This document shows positions 12,686 to 25,088 of a DNA stretch of 64,000 nucleotides, in pieces (the stretch's first letter is position 1; every line of letters begins with the position of its first letter). Under the pieces are notes generated by a model, which did not search any database, was not told the DNA's origin, and worked only from the letters and a program-made list of their open reading frames with translations. The DNA is taken from assembly GCA_963995505.1 (NCBI GenBank), contig OZ023180.1:3100501-3164500 (forward strand). Reading direction: 5' to 3'. The position numbers and the translations under genes are program-made. The DNA is from Hypericum androsaemum. Lineage: Eukaryota > Streptophyta > Magnoliopsida > Malpighiales > Hypericaceae.

Positions 12686-13648
12686 TATCTTTTCTAAAAT
12701 CTAATAGTTGGAGGCGGCTGTTTAAATAGCTAAATTTTGAATTACTCGTCTTGCTATTTTCTACGTCCCGCAAATGGTAAAAGAACAAGTGAAATGAGAT
12801 GTAGAGTTTGTATCCGAGCAGTACTAATCGAAGTTTAAGTTAGATAAGATTTTTGAATTGTAGTAAAATTTTCAAACAAATAAGTATTGTTATATTTTCA
12901 ATACTCGAACTTGATTTTTTTAAAGTTAAACTAGGGTTTGTCGTTAACATTTTGTCAAAAGTGAATGTTAAAAATAACCTTTTAGTAAAAAAAGTGAAAC
13001 AACTATCCTTTTTTTCCTGTAAACTGGAAGGAAGAGCGGGACGGGCTACCCCAATTTTCACATTGGGCAGGGCCGAGGAGTAAACCGCCTTTATGGGCTT
13101 ACAAGACCTTTTTATCACATTAGGCTGGGCCAGAAAATCATGGGCTTACAAGTCATCGAGATTTAAGAATTCGAGTATTGTCAGGTCTTATTATTCATTT
13201 GACTTTCCAAATAATGTCTTTAGTGCGACAGTGGTGCGATTGGCTTGGTAACACAAATTTGATAAACTAAATATACCCATAGAAGAACTACAATGGAGAT
13301 GGTCAATTCTTCAAAGCGAGTAAATCGGCATTAAGAGGCCGAGATTACAGAGAATCTAGGATCAACAGAAAATCACTTTATAACTTGCAATACTGAGAAA
13401 GATGCCCTCCTGAAAGTTGTGGATTGGGAGTTAAAAGACCCCAATTATTCTAAATACAAGCTTCGATGGGAAGCTTCTGCAAATTGTACAAAATGCAGAA
13501 TCTGTGTTCATATTAACAATCTACTTCCGAGAACAAATACGATCGCGACTTCCATTGGCAAAGGCTCGAAGATCGTACAGCCTTTAAATAGCTCATCTAG
13601 TCTGAGTGCATGCCAAAATGGGGAGGTTGGCAAACCATGCCGACTTTG
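12686..13648. other. spacer downstream of XRI1-like pseudogene
   Basis: AT-rich sequence without a supported gene. The part just below 13649 probably held the 3' UTR of the minus-strand XRI1-like gene. Short open frames here show no protein-like composition. Confidence 0.5.
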
Positions 13649-15961
13649 TCAGCCTTTGGTTCTCATGATTGTGATGCTCCCTTTTCCCCCTTCTGTTCGA
13701 ATTTTGGTTTTCACAACAACAGACTTCCCTGAGAAGGCAGAGGTCTCTGTATCATCCTGATTTTGCTTTGGCGGAGGTGGAGTGCGTATTCGCTGGTTTA
13801 TGTCCTTTAGAGTGATGTCTCCTCCAATTCCACAAGGCTTGATGAAGGTGAATGGTTTTACAATAGAAGAAGGCAATTTTGAAGTTGTCCGAATGAGTGA
13901 CTTCCTACCTAGGTATCAATAAAAAGAAGGTCGGTCAGGTCACTCAGATTCATAATACTAAACAAGACTTTCTTTTCTGTGTTAACATAATAATAATTCT
14001 ACAGAAGACTTTTCTCTTGAGAGGAATGATAGACTAGCACTCTCTAGTAGTTTGTGTGCCAGGTTCCGTTCCTTGTATGAGCAAAGAATGTAGAGCAGAT
14101 ATGCACCTTTAAATACGACATTTGGAGGTGTCTGTATCATCAAATTCTGAACCACACTAGTTTCACACTGAGGTGGATCATTGCAAACTTCTGAACCAGG
14201 AAAACATCATTACATATCTCCAAGTTAGAATTGCATTTCCAGTAAAAAGAGGCCAAATTAATCAATAGACTGTAGTACATGAAATGTCAATTTGAACATT
14301 GGGTGGTTCGGGGAAGTTTTTGAATCCCACACAAGAGATCAGTTAGAACATACTGAACCATTATTCATTCAGATCAGATTTCGAAAAGAACAATATGCAT
14401 ACATGACATCAAGACTAAAGTTTAGCTCACAGTCGTTCAAACATTCAGCATACCAACTCTCAAATTACTGGTCCAGGATCTCAGAGTTTGGGATAGATGC
14501 ATCTAAGGAATAGAGTAAAGTCAGTGTAAATTGAGAAGGAGCTAACACAATTTCCCAAGATGACAAACCTGGGAAGTCTAGACTCCATTGGTTTGAAAGA
14601 GGCAAAACTTCGTCCAGAGAGTCCTTTGTCTCCTGCATAAAAATAACGCATGGGACGATGAGATCATACTCTCCAATTGTGTCAAAAACCCGTTGCTAGA
14701 AACTCCTATTTCATAGTATGTTTTGGGGATTGACCAGCTTCAGACAGTGCTCATGGCAACCCCAATCCGTTCCAAGAGTTTGATGTAGTTTGGTACTTTA
14801 TAACATTTTAGCAAAATCACAATCCGAGGTGCTCCTAAATTATTTGGTGTGGACAGGTGAAATATTCTTCAATTGACAAAGTCATCATCAATCAGAGCAA
14901 TGAGCCATAGAGACCAACGATCAGGGTACAGGAGAAATGTGCCATGTGTGTATCACTCACTTTAGATTTAAGGAAGGAAGAAAAATGGTCAAAGGGAACC
15001 ACTTGCATATCAAATTGTAGCATGCTTTAATTGAGAACCAGTTTCTGTCCGCAGTTGTGATGCTGTTCTCAGATTATCTGAAATCCAGCTCAAAGAGTTC
15101 ATATTAGCAAGGCAGCTGCCAATGCCATATGGTGCTGATCAAAGCAAGACGACAAAAGGGCTGACGAAATATTGAAGAAGAAGATTACAGTACCACTATA
15201 TGTAGTAGCATGGTTGGAAAAATCCCCACAAGCCTTAACTGAAGTAGTTGTGTCATCGAGCATGTAGGAACGGTCTTCCTCGTTAAGAGAGACTTCACGG
15301 CATAAGAAGGGCGAGTCATCATCTGTGCTCAGAACAAAAGATCTCAAACACGTCATCAACCTCATTTGCATTAATTTCTTTTCACAAATCAGACAATCAA
15401 GGGATGATAACCAATAGCCGTAACGTACCATAACCGGACTCCATCTCATGACGATTAAATCCACCTTGCCACGTCCATTTCTTCCCCTTACCACTACATA
15501 ACACACCATAAGGGAAACCAACTCAATACATAACTCTCCCATAAAGCACCTACTACAAGTCTACCTCAAACCTCTAGAATAATGTAGCATCATCTCTGGA
15601 GGCATTCAGTACAACATTGGTCGAAAAGCAACATCCGAAAGACGATAAACAAATTAACAGGAGATTACAGAAAAGCCAACAACCCAAGTAAGGTAGCCGA
15701 GGTGGGCAAAACAAAACTCCAGACGACCGGATCCGAACCCAGTAATGGCATCATTAACAGCTAATCAAGATACTTAAATCACAGCATTCAACAAACAACG
15801 AAATGTAAAACCCGAAATAGTGCGAGTTTGTTTGTCCCTCATGATCATCACCACCAACTCCACCATTCTATCCTCAACACCCCACAATAATCACACAGAG
15901 ATATGAACATAATACCCTCATTAATGAACATTTAGTACCACCAAAACACATTGACCCACTA

Positions 15962-16003
<42 letters not shown>

Positions 16004-16024
16004 CTTTCCACTCTTGTAATCCAT
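13649..16024 (-). pseudogene. XRI1: XRI1-like (X-ray induced transcript 1) gene, probably inactivated
   Basis: XRI1 proteins act in homologous-recombination repair and in meiotic/post-meiotic pollen development. Visible exons on the minus strand: 16005-16024 (MDYKSG), 15429-15493 (KKWTWQGGF), 15194-15322 (EEDRSYMLDD, VKACGDF), 14961-15077 (MLQFDMQVV), 14569-14632 (NQWSLDFP), 14502 down to about 14420, 14107-14190 (CNDPPQCET, NVVFKG) and 13649-13908. The last exon carries the conserved end: FTFIKPCG, GDITLKDINQRIRTPP and KTKIRTEGGKGSITIMRTKG. Most junctions are GT/AG and in phase. Two defects are visible. In the fourth exon the basic KRRR stretch expected before MLQF is short by about 8 nt, shifting the frame. 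In the sixth exon a TAA follows ILDQ, yet homologous residues (ESWYAECLND) continue past it. The family is recognised from memory; the pseudogene status is inferred from these breaks. Confidence 0.75.
15967..15997. repeat. GA dinucleotide microsatellite
   Basis: About 15 GA units lie immediately downstream (in the minus sense) of the short first XRI1-like exon, within its intron 1. On the transcribed strand this is a CT tract. Confidence 0.95.
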
Positions 16025-16257
16025 GGACGCTGACCTAAGCTTCCTCTTCCTCCTCCTCCTGCTTAGCCACCACCATTAACCAACACAATACCAAAATTAA
16101 AATAAAAAATAAAATAATCAAGGTAACCCTCCTCCCTTCTCAGGTTCGCAGTCTTGATCTTTGAAAAATAAATAAACACAAAATTTTTTAAAAAGTATAA
16201 ACCTAAAAATAAACCAGCATTATTTACTCTAGCTAGTCTAAAGCTCTCGCTCACTCC

Positions 16258-16264
16258 CTATATA
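16258..16264 (-). promoter_or_regulatory. possible TATA box of XRI1-like gene
   Basis: The minus strand reads TATATAG about 235 bp upstream of the XRI1-like ATG, followed by a CT-rich leader. This is the only core-promoter-like element noticed there. Confidence 0.35.
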
Positions 16265-16359
16265 CGTGTCCCTACGCTTTTCCTTTTACATTTCCTTTTC
16301 TCCCTTTTTCAGCTAATTGTTATTTTATATTTTTGCTTATTACTACTCAGCCTGTCTGA

Positions 16360-16650
16360 TAATCAATCAAAACAGAGACCGAAACAGATTATTATATATT
16401 TTCAAAGTTTACACTACCTGTTATTCGAATTTCGGGTTCGAGCGGGTGGGCAACTTTGTTTCACACTGATTATGGCATATTTTTGTGACATAATTAATCA
16501 AAACAGACACCAAGACAGATTATATTTTTTTTTCAAGTTTATACCGTCTATTATCCAGATTTCGGATTCCAGCGGGTGAACATCTGCGTCCCTGCGAGGC
16601 CGAATGGATGATGGTTGTGTGACACTGATTATGGTATAGTTTTGTGACAA
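16360..16650. repeat. two diverged direct repeats of about 135-160 bp
   Basis: Unit 1 (about 16360-16490) and unit 2 (about 16491-16650) share AATCAAAACAGA, a T-rich run, TTTCGG..TC.AGCGGGTG and CACTGATTATGG. Unit 2 has about 25 extra bp (CCTGCGAGGCCGAATGG). This is a local tandem duplication upstream of the XRI1-like gene. The origin is unknown. Confidence 0.7.
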
Positions 16651-17137
16651 GCCCTATTAATTTGGCCCCATTATATAGTGGTGTTTGTTTTGTTGGGCAA
16701 TAATTGTAAAACTCCAAAGATCCTTGATTACTTACTAAAAATGCGATTTCCTCATTTATTAACTTGCCTTATTATCCTTCATTTCTCCCCACTTGGGGTG
16801 GAGTTAATTCTCCCTCCCACGCCATTTGTGCGTGGGGGGCGGGTCAACGGTCCACAACCACAAGACCCAGACCAGACCCCGGTTCTCTGTCGTTGTTGTT
16901 TATCGCGTTTCCCTTTTCAGATTCTCTTATTTGTTTTGTTCCTCTGACTTTTTTAAAAAAAACTAATTCTCTGTCATGTGTTTAATCCCAATTTGCGTCT
17001 AGTTTTTGATAGCTCTTTTACCATTTCTGAAATTTTGGTAATGGTTCGGCACCCCCTTTCCTTTTTTTTATCAAACCATCTGGTATCCCAATTCAGTATA
17101 TCGATTACTCTAATTGGGTGAGATTTAAAAAAAAAAA
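16651..17137. other. intergenic spacer
   Basis: No gene is supported. A short GC-richer patch (about 16840-16900) stands out in otherwise AT-rich sequence. Confidence 0.4.
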
Positions 17138-18326
17138 GAATAAAGGGCAAATAGGCCCTTATATTTGTTCATAAAGTACACATAACACTTTCTACTTAAA
17201 TTTGGGTCAACTAGCACCCTATATTTACTAAATTAGAACACTTAACACCTTATACTCAATTTTAGCGACATGTCATCACTAACTTGGCATCCATGTCATT
17301 TCAAATACCAAGTCATTAATTATTTAATTTAATTTGAACTATTTACAATTAGAATAATTATTTCTAAATAGAATATCTATAAAAATATTTAAAAATAAAA
17401 CCCAGAACTACTAATAGTTGAAAAAAACATATAAATTAAAAAATCCCAGAAAAGCTAAATTTGAAATAACAAAAAAATTAATCATAAATAATGTAATTGA
17501 AATAAAAAAAGATAATACAAAAAAAGCTCACCTCTCTTCCTTCGTGGCACTCTTTTTATTTTTTATTTTTATTAGTTAATTGTAAATATTCAATTTTTAT
17601 GTTATGTATAATTTTATAATTTCTGAAATATTTTGTTATTGAATCTGTATATTTCGTGAAAGCTTTTTATGTCCTTAATTAGATTTTGCTATTCAATATT
17701 TTGTTTTTCTGTCATTAAATAGAGTCTCTTCAGTTTTCATAATTGTTTTATTAATTTTAATATGTTTTTATCAAAATCCAGAAATGCAAAAATTGAAATA
17801 ACATATATATAATTTATGTTCTAATTTTTAAATGGAACACAAATAGAACTTAAATAAAAAATATTTCTGTATTTCTATTATGGATATGTCAATCGTGATA
17901 ATCCAAACCCTGTATAATATTCCTAAATGTTGACATATTTATGTTATTTCAATTTTCGTATTTCTGAATTTTGATAAAAAAATATCAAGAATTATTAAAA
18001 TTTGATAACAAATTTAGAAAACTAAAAAAGTTCCACGAGGGAAGAGAGGTTAGATATTCTGGGTTTTATTTTTAATTTTAATTTTTTATAGATATTCTAT
18101 TTAAAAATAATTAACTCTAACTTGTTTAAATTAAGTCAAATAATAAATAATATAATATTTGAAATAACATGGATGCCAAATAAGCGATGACATGTCACTA
18201 AAATTGAGTGCAAGGTGTTAAGTGTACCAATTTATCAAGTATAGGGTGTTAATTGACCCAAATTTTAGTATAAGGTGTTATGTGTACTTTATGAACAAGT
18301 ACAAGGGCATATTTGCCCTTTATTCC
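17138..18326. mobile_element. large foldback/TIR element of about 1.2 kb
   Basis: The outer arms are inverted copies: GAATAAAGGGCAAATA begins at 17138 and its complement ends at 18326. Pairing continues inward for about 300-400 bp on each side, down to CACCTCTCTTCC / GGGAAGAGAGGT near 17530 and 18040. The core is AT-rich with no coding potential. The flanks are A-rich, so a target duplication cannot be called. It looks like a Mutator-like or Foldback non-autonomous element. Confidence 0.7.
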
Positions 18327-18449
18327 TAAAAAAATAGCAAAATTATAGCAACAAGTATTTAACAATACTGTGTTTCCTAAAAATCGAATTTGAAAACTGA
18401 TTAAGATAAAATAATATTCTCGCAAATTAATTTAAGAGTTTGTTAGTCA

Positions 18450-18780
18450 ACCTTTCAAAGTTTTATATATTTCGTACTGGTTTTCCAAAATCTGCAACTG
18501 TATTCAGCACTTGCACCGATATTCGGTACTTTATACTAATATTTTGCCATAATTTTGTACCTATTTTTCAAAATTTTATATCGGTATTTGACACTTTGCA
18601 CCGATATTCAGTACTTTATATTTAATATTACCATAATCTGGTGCCGGATTTTCAAAAATTTATACTGATATTTTACACTTGCACCAATAATCGGTACTTT
18701 GTACTAGTAATGTTTTAATTTTGTAACAGTATTAAATATTTTGTACTGGCATTTCAACATTTTTAACAACTTTTTTTATT
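18450..18780. repeat. degenerate tandem array, period about 84 bp
   Basis: About four diverged units repeat GCACCGATATTCGGTACTTT (near 18513, 18599 and 18682), followed by a variable AT-rich stretch and a TTTTCAAAATTT-like run. A further fragment (GCACCGGCATTCGACAATTT) lies near 18980. This resembles an old minisatellite. Confidence 0.65.
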
Positions 18781-19020
18781 AAAAACTTAATTTTGTTGCC
18801 ATATATATTAATTGCTTTATGTTTGGTAGATTGTTTTAACTTTTTTGGCGCTTTACTAGTGTTTTAGCAGCTTTTCAGAGTAACGTAATCTACTAATCTT
18901 ACGTGTTTAAGGAATTTTTAACTGTTCATAAATTTCGAAAAAAAAAATTAAATACTTTACACCGGTTTCTAAAAAATTTGCACCGGCATTCGACAATTTG
19001 TATTAGCATTTGACCTTAAG

Positions 19021-20099
19021 TTAATTTTCTTCAAAATTTCAAAATTTTACGTTTTTATCATAATTTACATCACATCACGTAAGAGCAGTTAGTGCATAAT
19101 ATTTCCTTTGTCAGTCCTCTTTAGTTTGGGGCCGAATTTATTTGTGACACTTCAAATCATAAGAAAACGATTTTTTTAATAAGTAAATCTTATAATATTG
19201 TCGATATTATTTACTTTTCTCCAATTCAGTCTTCATTGGGCTTTAATTGTGGAAACTTCTAGTCTTTCGGCCTATGGGCCGCTGAAGCACGAGTCCCAAG
19301 TTCCTTCACATCGCGACAAATGCGTCCGAGTGTAGTCACTATGAAGAGAAAATTAATACCAACGTAACATAAAAAAATAAATAATAATCTTATTTTTGAG
19401 GTTGGATAATAATCTCATCTTAATTTAATTTGAATTAGTAGTTAAAAGAAATTTTTTTGATATTTATTTAGTTAAATAAAATCTTTAATTTTTCAAATAA
19501 TTTATAAGCAAAATAAATCTCTTAATTTTTTTTGAACGAAAATCTCATAATATTTAAATAGTTGTTAAAAAATCTCCTAATATTTATTTAATAGAATAGA
19601 ATCTTTAATTTTTTAGATAATTACAAATCTAATTTTTTAAAATTACTCTTAAGCTACTAGTAGATTAGAATCTATTCCTAAACTATTGTTTCTCGAACAG
19701 ATCGCCGAATTCACGAATTAAGTTGCACTCAGTATCACAGTAAAAATCGTTAACGTGACCAAAACTGAACACGACGCGTGGAGCCATCTCATTGGTTCAC
19801 ATCGTCGTGACAATGACGTGGCAACTGATCGACTCCACGCACGCGCCGAACGAAAGGGACAGCAGAGCAAAAATTACCTCAGTCGTCTGTTTCTTTTCTC
19901 ATCAAACGAAACCGAAATAAATATATATTTAAAAAGAGGGGAAAACAAAATATATTCGCTCCAGCACCAGATCTACGACCTCGCCGCGAATCCGGCCGGG
20001 CACCGGTGGAAGCTCCTGGTACCGCCATTCTAACTGCCGGATATTTCGTTAATTTAGGGAACAAGTTTGGAGGACGACGATCGGGAGAGGAAGGCGAAG
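19021..20099. other. upstream region of ERD2
   Basis: AT-rich to about 19750, then more balanced toward the ERD2 start. A patch with GGGCC motifs lies near 19240-19300. A stretch near 19650-19700 resembles, in inverse orientation, sequence near 48880-48960 and may be a MITE end. No gene is supported. Confidence 0.4.
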
Positions 20100-22989
20100 A
20101 TGAATATATTCAGGTTAGCGGGTGACATGACTCACCTCGCCAGCGTTCTCGTGTTGCTCCTCAAGATCCACACAATTAAGTCCTGCGCCGGTCCGTACTC
20201 CCTCTCCTTGTTTTTTCGACCTGAGAATCTTTTGATTTTTTTTTGTGCGAGTTTATTTGCGGTTGAGAGGAAAAGATCTGCACCGACTCGACGTTGAAAT
20301 GCCGATGACGGCGACGCGTGCTTTAGGATAGAAGATAATCTGATTTGAGAACTCTGGTGTTTTGCTTTTGATTAGGGGATTTTTTTTGAAGGATAGTTAG
20401 GGATTTGTTTGGTTAACGACACTTGCGAATGGTATCTGTAATGGCTGTTTGGGGGAGTCGTTGAGGGGATTTTGTTTCTGATGAATTGACCGCGGTGAAT
20501 CAGAAGAGACGGCCGACTTGCTGTTAAGAGCTTCAAGTGTTCCTCGTCTTGCTTATAGCTAGTTCTTTTCAGTATCGGGATAGGTGGTTCATGAGTTTGT
20601 TGTTGGGATGGAGGTAGCGTCATTGTTGGAGCTGGAGTTTGTGCTTCATTGTTAGTTGAGGCTTTAGACAATCAAGCCTTGTGTTGAGCCAGTTGAGACT
20701 AGTGGCCGATTACCAGGTCAACGAGATGCAGCAACATTCCTGATCTTATGCTAGAAGTGCAGGGTGCTCGGAGCTCTAAACTGTCGTGTTTATGGTTGTG
20801 GTGTCCAGTTCTGAATTACATTTGTTTAGTGCTGTCATGGCTACTGGTCTATTTGCAAATTAGCAGCCCTTGTTAGTCGTTACCCATGGTTTGGTTGTTG
20901 GAAATGAATTGTTACGTGGAAGCCAGAAGTTATGATTTCTTTTGTCTAAGCCAATATGGATGTCCTGTGCCATGTCCATATTTCAGCTTTTTCTTTATGC
21001 ATTCCTAAAGTTTCTCTGATTCTTTTAATTGCACTAACACTACTGTTTGTGTAATTATCACAGGTGTTTCTTTGAAGACGCAAGAACTCTATGGCATAGT
21101 TTTTGTCACGCGCTACCTGGATATATTTACGGATTTTGTATCATTGTATAACACTGTCATGAAGTTGATTTTCCTAGGGAGCTCATTTTCGATAATTTGG
21201 TACATTAGACACCATAAGCTTGTCAGGAGATCTTATGATAAAGATCAAGACACCTTTCGTCATTACTTCCTTATATTACCTTGTCTGCTGTTGGCCCTTC
21301 TTATCCATGAGAGGTTCACCTTTAAGGAGGTCTGCTTTACTCTTCCATTTTCAACTTTATTTCCATTTTACACTAGTATTCTATCTCTCATCCACTGTTT
21401 TAGGGAGGTAGTTGTACCTAATGTCCCTTGTTAGTAATAACCTCTGGATAATTTGTAGGTGATGTGGGCCTTTTCAATTTTTCTGGAAGCTGTTGCCATA
21501 CTTCCTCAGCTTGTGCTGCTACAGAGGACGCGGAATATTGACAACTTAACTGGTCAATATGTGTTTCTTCTTGGGTGAGCTTGCATTTGTCAGGCCCTTC
21601 AAGTTCCAATGAACCGATTTTGCCTGATTGTGTTATTGTTATGTTGTCTTGAAATTACTCTTTTTCAAAATAAATTGAGGAAACTAAGACCAACTGTTCC
21701 ACCATTAGTTGCAATGTCAAATGAAACCTGGTTCTGTTGGGTTATGCTTCCATTCAAAGCTTTTGGATATGTGATTTCTGAGAAATTTAGCTCATGTCTG
21801 CTCATGAATAATGTTTAACATGCACGCCAGAGCACTTATCTATTTTACAAGTAAAAGGTACTTGCTTATATGAGTATTAAAAGGGAAACAGAAGATCAAC
21901 GGCTACTATGTTTCCCCTTAGCTCTTGCTGCAGCTTTAATTGTTATTGACTTTTGATTATCCTCGTGCAGAGCCTACCGTGCCCTTTATATCCTCAACTG
22001 GATTTACCGCTACTTTACCGAGCCGCATTATGTCCATTGGATCAGTATGCATCTCTCTTTTTCCCCTTCTGCAACAATTTGCATTATGTCCTGGCATTTT
22101 TCTTGTGCTTCCTGGAGTTTATTGCAACTTCCTGAAGTGAGGGTGGGAGCAAAATGGTTTCTTTTGTTTTTTATTCTTTTTTGTTATTGAAGTAACTAGT
22201 TATTCACGTTGCTGGTAAACTAACTGTGGATATAAGGAGAGCTGTGAAATCAAAAAGGAAAATTTCAACCATCCTCCGATGTTCTGCATACAGAGTAGTT
22301 GCAGACTTTAGCCACCAAAATGGGAAAGGAAAAGATAGATCAGCAAACTTGAACAATTGGATAACTAGGTGGTAGGGCTGAATTTTAAGTTGCTTGAGAG
22401 TATTCTTGTAGAACCACTTTTCTCAACAATATTTATTTGCTTTTCCCTTAAATGACACAGAAGGTTGAATGATTTTGTTGTTTGAGAACAGGGGAAAGTG
22501 GCTAAAATTGCCAAGATTTCCTCATTGGCCTTTTCATCGTGTTATTTTCCCCATAGGTAATAGAAGCCAGCCAATAGTTTGAGAAAGCTAGTGCTTGAAT
22601 TTCCATAATGTTACCCCTAAAAAAAACTTCTGTAACGATTCACTGGATAAGAACTTATGTTCTCATATAGTGTCTCCTGGGTTGCGCCCTCAATCCTCTC
22701 ACCTTGGATTCTAGCCATTTTCGGTTTCCTTGTTTACATAGCTAATACGTTCTTTATACCCAAAAAAATAACAATTATACTCTCTTTTGTAGCATGGATC
22801 GCGGGGCTTGTACAAACCGCACTGTATGCAGACTTCTTCTATTACTACTTTCAAAGGTATGTTTACTTAGTTTGGTGTTTTTAACATATGCCGATTTTCA
22901 TCAATCGGCTGTTTGTTGTCTAACCTAGAGCACCATTTTGTTGAAATTGCAGTTGGAAGAACAACAAAAGGCTGGAATTGCCAGCTTGA
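20100..22989 (+). CDS. ERD2: ERD2-type K/HDEL receptor (ER lumen protein-retaining receptor)
   Basis: A seven-helix Golgi/ER receptor that returns soluble ER proteins ending in KDEL/HDEL from the Golgi in COPI vesicles. Exons: 20100-20190, 21064-21329, 21459-21574, 21971-22044, 22793-22856, 22953-22989. All borders are GT/AG, all phases agree, and the total is 648 nt for 215 residues, the standard length. Family signatures include MNIFRLAGDMTHL at the start, VSLKTQELY, NIDNLTGQY, YRALYILNWIYRYFTEPH and YADFFYYYF; the tail SWKNNKRLELPA carries the lysine-rich COPI-sorting signal. I chose the ATG at 20100 because the upstream in-frame extension has no ATG. The gene looks intact. It converges on the SUMO gene to its right. 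Confidence 0.96.
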
Positions 22990-23963
22990 GTTGTCTGTTC
23001 AAGGTCCAATCTGCTGGTGCCGGGGGCATCTTCAAAAACTGCAAAATCCCTAATTCCGTTAATTTTGTGCCATTTACCTCCACAATCTTATGTGCTTCCT
23101 GAAAAAGAGTGTTGAGTGTTGGGTATAGTTAGGGAGGGTGAACTCAGTACAACAACCATTTTGCAGGAAAAACAACTCCTGTTCAGATACCTCGGGCTCA
23201 GGCCTCCACAATTGCACCATATGCAGAACGAACAATGTTAGAGTAGGCAACACCCTCGACAGTTTTCTTGTATTACAAATCCATCTATTGAGTGGCTGTT
23301 TTATCAGTTGCTCTGCTCTTTATGAGGCACCCCTGTTGGTGTTTTTATGCGATTTGTACCGTTGTCGATTTGATTTCATGTTCACCATTTGATGCCGCTT
23401 GGATCCATAAACAACCGAACCGAACCGAAAATCGTGATCCGTGTGTGCGATGAAGTATTGAAAGTGCCGCTGATCGGTTTTCGATAGTTAGATTAAACTT
23501 CCTCCTAGTAAATGGTAAGGTTGGCCTAATCAGGAAATAATGGTGGATAGGTCCTTGGCCAAAAAAGAACTAGCGTCTTCGGAACTACAATCAAGGCTAT
23601 TCTTACCATTTTGACTTCTTACAGTGCCAACAAAGAGCTCTCACTTTCTGTTTATTGGTACCATTAAGTATTTAAAACTATTGCATCCCAAACTAGTTCG
23701 GGTTAAAACTCGAGCAGTTAGTTGGAGTAATGCCCTATGGCCCATTGAACAACGTAAATTTAAAAGAGTAAAAGGCAGCCAATAAGAGAACCAATTTTGC
23801 GATTAAGAAAAGAAAAGTCGTTTCATCACCACAACCACTAGTGTCATCAGCCAGAAGCCTCAACTTAAAGTTTGGCAGCTGTTCAATCTTCATTTACATC
23901 AGATATCCCATAAAAGAGCAGCAAGATATAGTTCCAGCTTCTCTTCATCACACGATTTAACGA
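22990..23963. other. convergent intergenic region between ERD2 and SUMO
   Basis: It holds the 3' UTRs of both convergent genes. Short frames here look non-coding. No repeats of note were seen. Confidence 0.5.
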
Positions 23964-24782
23964 TCAAACTAAAGTGCAGACAAACTCGGGCTTCCAGCCT
24001 CCAGTTTGGTGCAGCATTGCATCAATCTCGTCCCCATCTTCCATCTCAAGCTGGGGCAAATAGAAATTCAGAAGAGTAGGATACAAAACTTCAACAAATT
24101 TATCCATCTATGGACACAAACAAAGGAACTGCACAAATTAGAGAAAGCCAGTTCACTTATTAACCTCATCCGGAGTCTGCTCTGCACGGAGTCTGCGCCC
24201 GTCAAACAAAAAGGCGATGGAGTTCATGTCCACCGACTGCCTGTCACAGTACGCGGTCATCAGCTTGCGCATCTGTGTGCTTCGCTTGATCCTGAAAAAC
24301 ACCTCGTTGCCATCCTGCCAGCAAGAAGCAAACACAACCGCAAATAAACAAAGTCATCAAAAAGGAGAGAACGGGACCGAAAACCGCCACAGAAAAATAA
24401 AAAAGGCCACAAAGAACACAGAATTTCTCAGCAAGCATATGGCGAAACCCTAAAACTACATAGACACACTACGAGCAAAACTACTAATTAACCTCCAATG
24501 TTCAATGGCAAGAAACCCTAACTACTTAGTACTCGCATCTTCCATTGTTCGTACACTACAGGCAATAAATCGACGAAAACAAACAGGAAACCTAAAAATC
24601 TCCAAATCTTGGAGATAACATCTCAATTTATAGAACAACGACGAAGATCAAGCAGAAAGGGAAATAGGCAAGGGTGACGGTCAACGCAAGAGCACCTGGC
24701 CTTTGACTTTGAGGTTAATGTGAGCGCCCTGATCCCCCGCCGGCTTCTTGTCCTCCTCGCCGCCTCCGCCAGCCGCCGACAT
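23964..24782 (-). CDS. SUMO1: SUMO (small ubiquitin-related modifier), SUMO1/2 type
   Basis: A ubiquitin-fold modifier conjugated to lysines of nuclear and other proteins by the SAE/SCE pathway. Three exons on the minus strand, 24696-24782, 24165-24314 and 23964-24050, encode 107 residues with exact GT/AG phase-0 borders. The N terminus is the acidic flexible tail ([14 protein letters not shown]); the beta-grasp core follows ([62 protein letters not shown]). The diglycine is followed by a ten-residue propeptide ([10 protein letters not shown]) that a ULP protease would remove. This canonical copy is the reference for the two degenerate SUMO-like copies at 49-55 kb and 60-61 kb. SUMO1 and SUMO2 cannot be separated from sequence alone. 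Confidence 0.96.
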
Positions 24783-24905
24783 TCTCTCCCCTCCTTGTAC
24801 TGTCTTTCCGAAGCTTCTGTACGGTTTTTGGTGGATGTCTCTTTGCCGGACGAAACAGAGATTATAAAACCCTACAAGGATGGAAGAGGAAGGGACTTTT
24901 CTATT

Positions 24906-24914
24906 TATTTTATA
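24906..24914 (-). promoter_or_regulatory. putative TATA box of SUMO gene
   Basis: The minus strand reads TATAAAATA about 125 bp upstream of the SUMO ATG, which leaves room for a leader of normal length. Confidence 0.5.
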
Positions 24915-25088
24915 GCGTCGGGTGGGTCCCACTACAATAATACTCTGCGTTAAAACCACGCGGTTGTTTGGAATTCCCCGAAACTTTTCGAGATTAACCC
25001 TATGTGACTCGCGTGACGGGATCGAGGGGCGGATGTTGGTGATGTGGCGGATTAGGATTGGCTTGAAAATCGTAACTAATACAATTTT

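Noticed and set aside
13419..13760. 113-codon plus-strand frame
   Set aside because: Largely antisense to the terminal XRI1-like exon and downstream flank; no protein-like features.
15099..15542. 147-codon open frame on the minus strand
   Set aside because: It runs across XRI1-like exons 2 and 3 and the intron between them; only the exon parts resemble protein.
22657..22884. Open frame in ERD2 intron 5 with membrane-like residues (SWVAPSILSPWILAIFGFLV)
   Set aside because: The correct ERD2 exon begins inside it at 22793 with a good acceptor and matching phase. The upstream part is hydrophobic by chance from T-rich intron sequence.
24006..24453. Plus-strand frames opposite the SUMO gene
   Set aside because: Antisense shadows of SUMO exons 2 and 3.
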